From NCBI GenBank assembly GCA_000828975.1, contig AP014683.1:1255520-1319519 (forward strand): a stretch of DNA of 64,000 nt, written 5' to 3'. The notes below the pieces were generated by a model that saw only the letters and a list, made by a program, of their open reading frames with translations, was not told the DNA's origin and did no database searches. This stretch comes from Burkholderiales bacterium GJ-E10 (GTDB lineage: Bacteria; Pseudomonadota; Gammaproteobacteria; Burkholderiales; Burkholderiaceae_F). The translations under genes and the position numbers were made by a program. Of the stretch, positions 29,091-35,711 are shown piece by piece (positions within the stretch are counted from its first letter, which is position 1; the number at the start of each line of letters is the position of its first letter).

Positions 29091-30218
29091 TCAGCCGTTT
29101 GTGCCCGTACGGACGTCGGTGTTGTCGACCACCAACTGCAAGGCCGGCCGCTCCACCCACGCCCGCAGATGCTCACCGCTCAGGTGTGCGTACCGCTGCA
29201 CCATCTTGAGCGAGGACCACCCGCCTAACTCTTGGAGGACGTGCAGCGGTGTTCCGTTCTGCACATGCCAGCTCGCCCACGTATGCCGCAGGTCGTGCCA
29301 GCAGAAGTCCTCGATTCCCGCGCGTTGTAATGCTTCCCGCCAGGCTCGCGTGCTCGTCTGGTGGACGGGCCTTCCGGCCTTGGCGAAGACCCAGGGCAAG
29401 GATCGCTTGCGCCCGGTCTCGTCTTCCACTGTCTCCTGGGCTCTGTCCTGCTCCGCTTTTTGCGCCTGGAGGATCGCCACTGCCTTGTCGGTGAGCGGCA
29501 CCGCCAGCGATTTGCGGTTCTTGGTGTCTTCGGAAAGCACCCAGGCGGTCTTGCGCGCCAAATCCACTTGAGACCACTGCAGATTTGTCACGTTCGCGCG
29601 CCGAAGCCCGGTCTGCAAGGCGAATTCCGCCATGATGGCCAGGTGTTTCGGGAGTTCGGCGATGAGGCGATCGGCCTCGTCGCGCGAAATCCAGCGAATG
29701 CGACTTTTTGCGCCCTTGAGTGCCTTGACCTTCGGTACGCGGTCAACCCATTCCCACTCGTCGCGCGCCTTGTTGAGCACGGCGCGAAACGTCGTTAGAA
29801 ACCGGTTGACCGTATCGACACCCGGAACGCACTCACGCTTCTGTCCCGTCTTGTACTCGACGGTGTATGGCTTTTGCCGTTCGGCGATGATGTTGTCCAC
29901 CATCGCCTTGTCGATCTCGTCGAGGTATTTATCGCCGAGATACGGGTCAAGCCAGCGAAGCGCATGCTGGTCGTTTCCGAGTGACGCCTTGCTCTCGGCG
30001 CTCGCTTCGCGAACGTAACGGACGACGGCTTCGCGCCAAGTGTATCTGGGCTTCGCTCCTAGCCGTTCTTGTTCCCAAATCTGCGTTTTGAGCCGGTCGT
30101 GGTACTCCTGGGCTTTTTTTCTGTCTGTAGTCCCAGTGCTCTGGCGTATTCGTCGTCTGCCTGAAAGTCTGATGTCGCAATACCAGGGCGACGACTTGTT
30201 GCGTCGATAGATGGGCAT
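29091..30218 (-). CDS. int: tyrosine-recombinase integrase
   Basis: The 375-residue recombinase has an N-terminal arm-type DNA-binding domain (IYRRNKSSPWYCDIRL), a core-binding domain and a catalytic domain with R206 (TGLRRANV), H308-x-x-R311 (HDLRHTWAS), W334 and the nucleophile Y343. It lies next to tRNA-Val pointing at it, the usual place for an integrase that targets the tRNA 3' end. It is the last gene of a left-facing operon starting at ssb. Confidence 0.95.
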   Translation of the reverse strand: MPIYRRNKSSPWYCDIRLSGRRRIRQSTGTTDRKKAQEYHDRLKTQIWEQERLGAKPRYTWREAVVRYVREASAESKASLGNDQHALRWLDPYLGDKYLDEIDKAMVDNIIAERQKPYTVEYKTGQKRECVPGVDTVNRFLTTFRAVLNKARDEWEWVDRVPKVKALKGAKSRIRWISRDEADRLIAELPKHLAIMAEFALQTGLRRANVTNLQWSQVDLARKTAWVLSEDTKNRKSLAVPLTDKAVAILQAQKAEQDRAQETVEDETGRKRSLPWVFAKAGRPVHQTSTRAWREALQRAGIEDFCWHDLRHTWASWHVQNGTPLHVLQELGGWSSLKMVQRYAHLSGEHLRAWVERPALQLVVDNTDVRTGTNG

Positions 30219-30421
30219 TCCATTCCCTCCTTCCCCGCCGCATCACCCAACGCTCGCCGCCTGTAATTTGACCGGATGTATTCGGCTAGGTCAACATCAA
30301 TGAACACCCAGCACTTTCCTGGCTTTGCACCAGGAACCTCTCCGGCCTGCGCCTTGCGCAAGAGCGTGATTGGGTGTACGTGCAAGAACTCGGCCGCTTC
30401 CTGTAGGTCGAGCGTACGCAT
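30059..30421 (-). CDS. excisionase-like helix-turn-helix protein
   Basis: The protein is about 120 residues. Residues 3-55 form a MerR/excisionase-type winged helix (TLDLQEAAEFLHVHPITLLR and KCWVFIDVDLAEYI), as in Xis proteins. The C-terminal third lies in a frame overlapping int by 160 nt. Position directly upstream of int fits a recombination directionality factor that bends attachment-site DNA for excision. Confidence 0.75.
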   Translation of the reverse strand: MRTLDLQEAAEFLHVHPITLLRKAQAGEVPGAKPGKCWVFIDVDLAEYIRSNYRRRALGDAAGKEGMECPSIDATSRRPGIATSDFQADDEYARALGLQTEKKPRSTTTGSKRRFGNKNG

Positions 30422-30463
30422 GATCAATTCGTTGTGATGCGGTGGAACAATTGAACCGTGTAC

Positions 30464-30676
30464 TTATGCCGCTCGCGCACCGGGAGACTGACGCGGTTCG
30501 GGCGGACTGGCTGGATCGACAGCGCGAATCAGATCGACCACCCGCCAGCGGGTGAGGCCACCGATGCGCACGGGCTGCGGCAACAGCCCCTCGCTGACGG
30601 CTCGCCAGAATGTGGAGCGGCCCATGGAGAGCATGTGCGCCCCTTCCAGGGCAGTCACCAGGATTTTTTCGGTCAT
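30464..30676 (-). CDS. AlpA-family regulator
   Basis: The 70-residue protein has a helix-turn-helix of the AlpA/MerR type (ILVTALEGAHMLSMGRSTFWRAV, shown here as a short domain, then RIGGLTRWRVVDLI). AlpA proteins activate integrase/excision genes of integrated elements. The ATG overlaps the stop of the upstream membrane-protein gene by 4 nt. Confidence 0.75.
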   Translation of the reverse strand: MTEKILVTALEGAHMLSMGRSTFWRAVSEGLLPQPVRIGGLTRWRVVDLIRAVDPASPPEPRQSPGARAA

Positions 30677-30906
30677 GCTTTTCTCTCCAATCGTCCCCAG
30701 TGCCGCAGTCCCTGGAGGCAGGACGCGGCGAAATAGACGTACAGCGCCGCCGTCATCCACTGGCGCTGCAGCGCGAACATTGCGAGGCCAATGATGTTTC
30801 CGGCGAGCCAGAACCAGTAGCCGCGCCGGTTGCGGCGCTTGATGAATTCGTTGCCGGCCACGGACAGAATGGTGAAGGCGGCGTTCATGGCGGTGAGGGC
30901 GATCAT
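30673..30906 (-). CDS. small membrane protein, PnuC-like C-terminal helices
   Basis: The 77-residue protein has two to three hydrophobic segments. The stretch GYWFWLAGNIIGLAMFALQ and the following TAALYVYFAASCLQGL recall the C-terminal end of PnuC nicotinamide-riboside transporters, which phages and elements sometimes carry in short form. The start at 30906 is supported by an ATGA overlap with the upstream gene. Function uncertain. Confidence 0.45.
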   Translation of the reverse strand: MIALTAMNAAFTILSVAGNEFIKRRNRRGYWFWLAGNIIGLAMFALQRQWMTAALYVYFAASCLQGLRHWGRLERKA

Positions 30907-31190
30907 CCGGCGGCGCCAGGCGCGGGCGCTTGCGTCTTCTCCCCGCCGCACGATGCAAGGAATTTCTCGGCTTCGTCGGCGAACCGGACGAAATCCGCCG
31001 CGAGATCCCGCAAGCCCTCCGGGCTGCCTTCAAACCGCAGTTCGGTGGTTCCGAACGCGCGGCGCAGTCCGGATGCGTCGTATTCGAATCGCGGCACGGC
31101 CACGACCAGGGCGACCTCGACGCGAGCGCGCGGGGCATCCCCGTCGCCGCCGCGGAGCACGATGTTGCGGGCGCTACCGATAAGCATCAT
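30903..31190 (-). CDS. conserved-looking hypothetical protein
   Basis: The protein is 95 residues, soluble and acidic. It starts at ATG 31190 behind GAGGAG. No family is recognised. The middle (RVEVALVVAVPRFEYDASGL) looks like a beta-rich domain and the end like a helix. Its stop overlaps the next start by 4 nt, so it is part of the left operon. Confidence 0.55.
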   Translation of the reverse strand: MMLIGSARNIVLRGGDGDAPRARVEVALVVAVPRFEYDASGLRRAFGTTELRFEGSPEGLRDLAADFVRFADEAEKFLASCGGEKTQAPAPGAAG

Positions 31191-31216
31191 TATTTCTCCT
31201 CGTTGCGGTTTTCGCC

Positions 31217-31399
31217 TCACCGGCGCCGCCGGGAAAACAGGCTGGAGATTGCCCACACCACGGCGATCCCGGCCACAGCGAGGATCAGGGTCTGCGCGAT
31301 GCTCAGGTGTCGAATCGACTTGAAGATCGCGCCGTAGATCAGGCCGTGAACGATCGAGTTCGCGATCATGTGGGCGAGGGCTGGGTGCTGCATTGGCAT
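31217..31399 (-). CDS. small membrane protein
   Basis: The 60-residue protein has two hydrophobic segments (HMIANSIVHGLIYGAIF and TLILAVAGIAVVWAISSLF) and a basic tail RRRR. It starts in a TAATG overlap with the YqaE-like gene upstream. No function is recognised. Confidence 0.55.
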   Translation of the reverse strand: MPMQHPALAHMIANSIVHGLIYGAIFKSIRHLSIAQTLILAVAGIAVVWAISSLFSRRRR

Positions 31400-31614
31400 T
31401 AGTTCGCCGGCGCGGCGCTGACGCCCACGGCTTCGATGGCTTGCTTGATCTTCTGGTCGGTTTTGTACTGGCTCAACGCATAGACCGCCCAGATCGTCGC
31501 GGGGATCCAGCCGATCAGGGTGAGCTGGAGGATCAGGCAGATGATTCCGGCGACGGGCCGCTTGATGGTGAAGAACACGAGCCAGGGGATGAACAGGGCA
31601 ATCGGAAGACGCAT
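31399..31614 (-). CDS. YqaE/Pmp3-like small membrane protein
   Basis: The 71-residue protein has two transmembrane helices in the YqaE/Pmp3 pattern: RLPIALFIPWLVFF, then ICLILQLTLIGWIPATIWAV, where the LxGWIPxxIxA motif is diagnostic. The family affects membrane potential and stress tolerance in other organisms; here it is an accessory gene of the element. Confidence 0.65.
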   Translation of the reverse strand: MRLPIALFIPWLVFFTIKRPVAGIICLILQLTLIGWIPATIWAVYALSQYKTDQKIKQAIEAVGVSAAPAN

Positions 31615-31654
31615 GATGATGTCCTTGCGGGGTATCGGCGCTTTTGGGTGGAGG

Positions 31655-31993
31655 TCAGAACGCACCGGGTCCGGTTTTGGCGTTGCGCTGCGCCGCGTTC
31701 CACGAGTCCGATGCGGCGTCGCACGCCGGATCCCAGGTCGTGGCCTGATTGGCGCGGTGCGGGGGCTGGAACGGGTTGACGTAGCCGTTGTTGGTGTTGC
31801 ACCAATGGATTTCGGAGGTGCGCTCCTTGAGGTGCGAATCGAACCAGGCCTTGTCGTGCCCCGTGTACGGGCTCGGACCGCGGGGTTGCGCGGCGGGCTC
31901 CGCCGTCTTTCCGGTCCCGCTGTTGTTGCCGCAAGCCGTCAGGGCGATTGCGGCGATGGCGGCGGCGATGGCGAAAGTGACGTGTCGCTTCAT
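31655..31993 (-). CDS. EexN-like lipoprotein (possible entry exclusion)
   Basis: The 112-residue protein has a signal peptide with lipobox LTAC and a short Cys-containing periplasmic domain: AWFDSHLKERTSEIHWC and WDPACDAASDSWNAAQ. This is the layout of EexN lipoproteins, which block redundant transfer of conjugative plasmids into the cell. The assignment is from pattern memory and is moderate. If right, it belongs with the conjugation functions at the other end of the element. Confidence 0.55.
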   Translation of the reverse strand: MKRHVTFAIAAAIAAIALTACGNNSGTGKTAEPAAQPRGPSPYTGHDKAWFDSHLKERTSEIHWCNTNNGYVNPFQPPHRANQATTWDPACDAASDSWNAAQRNAKTGPGAF

Positions 31994-32013
31994 CTTGTTC
32001 TCCGTTTCGTTGA

Positions 32014-32625
32014 TCAGAGGTTTTCGAGGTGTACCGCTGCGAACTCGGTTGCCTGGGCCCGCCCGCGGTACCGGGTGAGCGAGGCGAACCGGTCGAGGAA
32101 TGCCTCCTCCCACCACTGCGGGGACCATCCGCCTTCGGTTGCCGGACCATCGAATTCCGGGATTGCGTCGAGGATCGTCCAGGGCGTGTGGCGGTCCGGA
32201 TCGAACCGCATCAAGTCGCGCCGTTCGGTGGCCAGGGCGATGAGGTCGGCGTGCTTGACCAAGCCCTCCCATTCCTGCATCAGATCGACGACGCCGAGCG
32301 CCCGGTGCACCGCGGCGCTGGCCTGGGCTTCGAGATCGCGCCAGGCGGGGCCGAGCAGCGTCTTGGCCGGCGTGGGCATGTCGCCGACGTATGCCTCGTG
32401 GGCGTCGTGGAGCAGCCCCGCGAGCTGGGCGCTGGCGGGCGCGCCGATGCGCTCCAGGATCCGCGCGACGAGCAGACTGTGCTGCGCGACGGAGTAGTGC
32501 ACGTCCGTGTGCCCCCCGAAGCGGCAGAGCAGAGACAGAGCATGCGCGATGTCCTCGATGCGGACCTGGGACGGATCCAGCCGGCCTGGGGTCACTTCGT
32601 ATCCGCGGAAGGTGAGCATCATCAT
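32014..32625 (-). CDS. HD-domain phosphohydrolase (YfbR-like)
   Basis: The 203-residue protein has HD-superfamily metal ligands: HYSVAQHS (first His), LLHDAHEAYVGD (HD pair) and KHADLIAL (last Asp). Relatives such as YfbR dephosphorylate dNMPs, and similar proteins occur in phages and plasmids. Three consecutive ATGs mark the start; the first (32625) is used. Confidence 0.85.
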   Translation of the reverse strand: MMMLTFRGYEVTPGRLDPSQVRIEDIAHALSLLCRFGGHTDVHYSVAQHSLLVARILERIGAPASAQLAGLLHDAHEAYVGDMPTPAKTLLGPAWRDLEAQASAAVHRALGVVDLMQEWEGLVKHADLIALATERRDLMRFDPDRHTPWTILDAIPEFDGPATEGGWSPQWWEEAFLDRFASLTRYRGRAQATEFAAVHLENL

Positions 32626-32638
32626 GGTTGGCCGTACC

Positions 32639-33055
32639 TCAGAACGGGATGTCGTCGTCCAGTTCGGCCACCCCGCCCGCCGGCGCCTGCGGCGCTGCGG
32701 CTTCGTGGTCACCGGAATCCGCCCGGGATCCGAGCAGAATCAGGTTTTCGGCGACGACTTCGGTTGTGTACCGGTCCTGGCCGGTTTCCTTGTCCTGCCA
32801 TTTGCGGGTGCGCAGGTGGCCCTCGATGAAGCACTGCTTGCCCTTGCGCAGGTAGTCACCCGCGACCTCGGCCAGGCGACCGAAGAGCACCGCGCGCGTC
32901 CACTCAGTGTCCTCGTGGCGCTCGCCGTCCTTGTCCTTCCAGGAGCGCGACGTGGCGATCGAGATTGTCGCGACGGCGGCGCCGTCCGCGGTGTAGCGCA
33001 GCTCGGGATCGCGACCGAGGTGGCCAAGAAGTTGAACGCGGTTCAGGGATGGCAT
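32639..33055 (-). CDS. ssb: single-stranded DNA-binding protein
   Basis: The 138-residue protein has an OB fold from [18 protein letters not shown] to about residue 105, a short linker and the C-terminal acidic tip DDDIPF that recruits partner proteins. It is the first gene of the left-facing operon and would coat ssDNA made by transfer or replication. Its promoter carries two repressor operators. Confidence 0.96.
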   Translation of the reverse strand: MPSLNRVQLLGHLGRDPELRYTADGAAVATISIATSRSWKDKDGERHEDTEWTRAVLFGRLAEVAGDYLRKGKQCFIEGHLRTRKWQDKETGQDRYTTEVVAENLILLGSRADSGDHEAAAPQAPAGGVAELDDDIPF

Positions 33056-33093
33056 TGCCCGTCTCCTTCATGCCCCGTGGGGTGATAGGACGC

Positions 33094-33135
33094 AGATTAC
33101 GGTAAGCCGTAACGAATGTCAACGGAAAGCCGTAT
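33094..33135 (-). promoter_or_regulatory. left promoter with two repressor operators
   Basis: On the minus strand TTGACA (33122-33117), a 17-bp spacer and TAATCT (33099-33094) form a good sigma-70 promoter 38 bp before ssb. Operator OL1 (33097-33112, TTACGG-TAAG-CCGTAA on the plus strand) fills the spacer and touches the -10. Operator OL2 (33120-33135, CAACGG-AAAG-CCGTAT) covers the -35. The arrangement is the same as at the cro-like promoter. Confidence 0.75.
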
Positions 33136-33280
33136 GTGCGCCGTAATTATCACGCAAACACGGTATGCTGCTGGCGACAAAAAATCTACCGTGGCGGCGG
33201 TGCAGGCGCAGTTCGGAGCGTCGACCGGGGTCTTCGTTCCATCGCTTGATGTGGTGTATTTATTTCACTACACTAATCGA

Positions 33281-33514
33281 GTGACGAATTACGAACCCAT
33301 CGGCGATTGGCGTGCGCGGATCAACGGAATGGAGCATGGCATTCCGCACGTACACGTCCAGTTCCGCGACGGGTCGCGCGTGGTTCTCGCGATCGAAACG
33401 GGTGCGCTCCTTGCCGGGCGCGTGCGTCCGGTCCAGCGACTCGCTGCGGTGCGCGCCTGGATCGCGGACCGCCGGAACGAGTTGCTCGCCGAATACCGGA
33501 GACTCAACCCATGA
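33281..33514 (+). CDS. DUF4160 family protein
   Basis: The protein is about 77 residues. HGIPHVHVQFRDGSRVVLAI is the DUF4160 signature (normally HxxPHFHA). The GTG start is chosen because it gives the usual family length; an upstream ATG at 33116 lies between the left operators. It overlaps the DUF2442 gene by 4 nt. The DUF4160-DUF2442 pair is common and behaves in genomes like a toxin-antitoxin or small regulatory module, but no function is proven. Confidence 0.65.
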   Translation: MTNYEPIGDWRARINGMEHGIPHVHVQFRDGSRVVLAIETGALLAGRVRPVQRLAAVRAWIADRRNELLAEYRRLNP

Positions 33515-33966
33515 AAAATCCGCCAAGCATTCAAGAGGCCCGCGTTGTGGGGGTTCCGGTGATCGAAATCCGCTGGTCCACGGGCGAGACGCTGCCCGTT
33601 GATCTGCGTGCGCAGATTCACCCGCCGTTCGATGCGCTGGTCGACGACGAATTCTTCTCGCGCATGCACGTGAGCGAGTGGGGGGATGGTCTGGATTGGC
33701 CGGGTGGTCTTGATATTGGCGCCGATCGCCTCTACGAACTGGCACGGCAGCAGGCGGGGCTCATGACCCCGGACGAGTTCGGAGCCTGGATGGATCGCAA
33801 CGGCCTATCGCTGTCCTCCGCCGCGCAGTCGCTGGGGATGACGCGGCGCATGATCGCGCACTATCGGACGGGTAGTAAGCCTATCCCGAAGGTCGTGGGC
33901 CTTGCATGCAAGGGGTGGGATGCGCTGGCGGAGAAATCACGCGAACACGGGGGCGCGGTTGCCTGA
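33511..33966 (+). CDS. DUF2442 protein fused to a helix-turn-helix
   Basis: The 151-residue protein has an N-terminal DUF2442-type domain (VIEIRWSTGETLPVDLR) and a C-terminal Xre-like helix-turn-helix (FGAWMDRNGLSLSSAAQSLG, then MTRRMIAHYRTG). It is coupled to the DUF4160 gene by ATGA. It probably acts as the DNA-binding partner of the pair. Confidence 0.7.
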   Translation: MKNPPSIQEARVVGVPVIEIRWSTGETLPVDLRAQIHPPFDALVDDEFFSRMHVSEWGDGLDWPGGLDIGADRLYELARQQAGLMTPDEFGAWMDRNGLSLSSAAQSLGMTRRMIAHYRTGSKPIPKVVGLACKGWDALAEKSREHGGAVA

Positions 33967-34021
33967 TTCGGCGCAAGCGTAAACGGCGTTTTGGGGAAAT
34001 TGCATGCGGCGCACGTCGATC

Positions 34022-34729
34022 TCATGTCGATTCCCCCTTTTTGAATGGACGAAGGGCGCGAGAAGGAACGCTGCCTGCCACTGCGTGGATTTGGTCGATT
34101 TCGGTTAGGTCCAGAGTCATCGGCGGGTGGCCGTTGTTGATCGACAGTAGGGAAATCGAGGTATCGGTTCTCCACGCCAACACCTTGAGCATCCTTTGGC
34201 CGTCCTTGCCGATCACCACAACATCCGTTCCGGGCTGCGCTTCGATGTTCGGCTCAACAATGATGAACTCCCCCGCGCGGTAGCGGGGCGCCATTGAGTC
34301 GCCCACCACGCGCAGGGCGTAGGCGTTGGAATCGGTCGTCGGGTAGTCAATAACCCCCTCCCCATGCCCTGTTGGGTACTGATACTCCTCGAAATAGCCG
34401 TTTTGCCCCCCCTTAACCTTTCCGACAGAGGGAACCTCGCGGGACGGCCTCGGAACATTGGCTGCCTGGACGTTAACGATGTATCGACTGTACTCAGCAG
34501 TGTGGTCAGACACGATTGCCGCGGCGCTGACACTTCGTTGCCCCGTGACCAATTCGTAGGCATTCAGGGAAAGGAAGTTCGCGATCTGCGGCAGCCATTC
34601 CGATTTCTCCGAATAGCCGTTTTCAAGGTCCGCAAGCGTTGAGTAGGGCATCCCAATGCCATCCGCGAGCGCCTTTCTGGTGATTCCGCGCGCCTCTCGC
34701 GCCGCCTTTACTCGTTCGCCAATTTTCAT
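34022..34729 (-). CDS. CI/LexA-type phage repressor with S24 domain
   Basis: The 235-residue protein has an N-terminal Xre helix-turn-helix (residues 1-60) and a C-terminal S24 peptidase-like domain with catalytic Ser145 (VVGDSMAPRY) and Lys182 (RMLKVL). The 37-residue spacing is typical of self-cleaving repressors. It would bind the TTACGG-N4-CCGTAA operators flanking its gene and be inactivated in the SOS response. It is divergent from the cro-like gene, as in lambdoid switches. Confidence 0.9.
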   Translation of the reverse strand: MKIGERVKAAREARGITRKALADGIGMPYSTLADLENGYSEKSEWLPQIANFLSLNAYELVTGQRSVSAAAIVSDHTAEYSRYIVNVQAANVPRPSREVPSVGKVKGGQNGYFEEYQYPTGHGEGVIDYPTTDSNAYALRVVGDSMAPRYRAGEFIIVEPNIEAQPGTDVVVIGKDGQRMLKVLAWRTDTSISLLSINNGHPPMTLDLTEIDQIHAVAGSVPSRALRPFKKGEST

Positions 34730-34752
34730 TTTTTAATTGTTCCGGAAATCCA

Positions 34753-34794
34753 TAACGGTTTGCCGTTGACATCGTTTACGGTACGCCGTAGTAT
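34753..34794 (+). promoter_or_regulatory. right promoter with two repressor operators
   Basis: TTGACA (34766-34771), 17 bp, TAGTAT (34789-34794). Operator OR1 (34776-34791, TTACGG-TACG-CCGTAG) sits between -35 and -10. Operator OR2 (34753-34768, TAACGG-TTTG-CCGTTG) overlaps the -35. Transcription would enter the cro-like gene at 34802 as a nearly leaderless message. Confidence 0.78.
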
Positions 34795-34801
34795 TTGGAT
34801 C

Positions 34802-35038
34802 ATGAACTGGTCAACCGTAATCATGGAAGTTGAGGCCACCGGCTTTTCCTTGACTGAGATAGGAAAGGCGATCGGCCTTACGGTCTCGTCCGTCAGCGAT
34901 CTCAAGCATGGGCGCAGCAAGGCTCCGAGCGGCAATGCTGCGATCAAGCTCGTCGAACTCCATCGGAGGATATGCATCCACTCGGTGACTCTCGCCGATC
35001 ACTCCGCTCCCATCTCCCCCGATCCGGAGTCCCGCTGA
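34802..35038 (+). CDS. Cro-like repressor
   Basis: The 78-residue protein has a helix-turn-helix (FSLTEIGKAIGLTVSSVSDL) followed by KHGRSKAPSG and a short tail. It is divergent from the CI-type gene with two shared operators between them. The start codon lies only 7 nt after the predicted -10, so translation may be leaderless. Its stop overlaps the next start as TGATG. Confidence 0.78.
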   Translation: MNWSTVIMEVEATGFSLTEIGKAIGLTVSSVSDLKHGRSKAPSGNAAIKLVELHRRICIHSVTLADHSAPISPDPESR

Positions 35039-35322
35039 TGGATTGTCTCGAAGGGGTGTCCTTTGCTGCGGTGGCGATGAGACGTCGCATGAAATCCAAC
35101 CTTCATTCCGCCCGGCCTTTGGGCGAACCCCAATTCACCGCTCGCGCAACCTGCCTTCCCTCCTCCCGAGGCGCGCGTGCTTTTGGCCCCGAGCCGGGGC
35201 CGTCTTTTCTACCAGCGGATCCGACGCGCATAGATAGCGGCCGGCTCTGCGATTCGGGGTATCTCGCGCAGTGGCTGCGATCTCTCGCAGCCAACGACGA
35301 CGAGGAGCGAGTAACCGGGTAA
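35038..35322 (+). CDS. hypothetical protein after cro-like gene
   Basis: The protein is 94 residues. Its ATG overlaps the cro-like stop (TGATG), the only strong argument for it. No domain is recognised, and the middle is low in hydrophobic residues. It could occupy the place of a CII-type regulator, but there is no visible helix-turn-helix. The region 35323-35405 holds no gene. Confidence 0.35.
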   Translation: MDCLEGVSFAAVAMRRRMKSNLHSARPLGEPQFTARATCLPSSRGARAFGPEPGPSFLPADPTRIDSGRLCDSGYLAQWLRSLAANDDEERVTG

Positions 35323-35405
35323 GGGTTTGCGCATGGCTAGGGTCGCCCCCGAAAAGACGGTCTCTCCGCCCGTCCTGCCGCCGCGCATCCACCAATGCGG
35401 AACCG

Positions 35406-35711
35406 ATGGAGAAGGCGATGGTGTTGCAGCTCACCGAAAACTCGATGCAGTGGATCCAAGCGGCGATCGCGGACGCGGAGCATGTCCGGATCGTCGCGCA
35501 TGAGGCTCCGCCGGTGCAGGACCGCGGGGCGATCGTTCCCGTCTGGTATCTGGTCGGTGAGATGCGCAGGGCCGGCCATCATCCCCACCAGTCGCAGATT
35601 CACGGCGCCGACGGCTCGCCGCTCGTGTTCGACACCCGGACTGCAGCGGAGCAACACGTTGCGCAGCTCCAGTCCGCGGTTGCGCGTCGGACCGACATGG
35701 TGGTCGGATGA
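35406..35711 (+). CDS. hypothetical protein
   Basis: The protein is 101 residues and soluble. It opens with an amphipathic helix (LTENSMQWIQAAIADAEHV) and has a VPVWYLVGEMRRAGHHPH core. No family is recognised. It overlaps the cytosine methyltransferase gene by 4 nt, so it is expressed with it. Confidence 0.55.
   Translation: MEKAMVLQLTENSMQWIQAAIADAEHVRIVAHEAPPVQDRGAIVPVWYLVGEMRRAGHHPHQSQIHGADGSPLVFDTRTAAEQHVAQLQSAVARRTDMVVG

Noticed and set aside
32054-32073. GGGCCC followed by GC-rich bases inside the HD gene as a sixth copy of the box
   Set aside because: It lies within coding sequence, lacks the GAGTA part and is not upstream of a gene.
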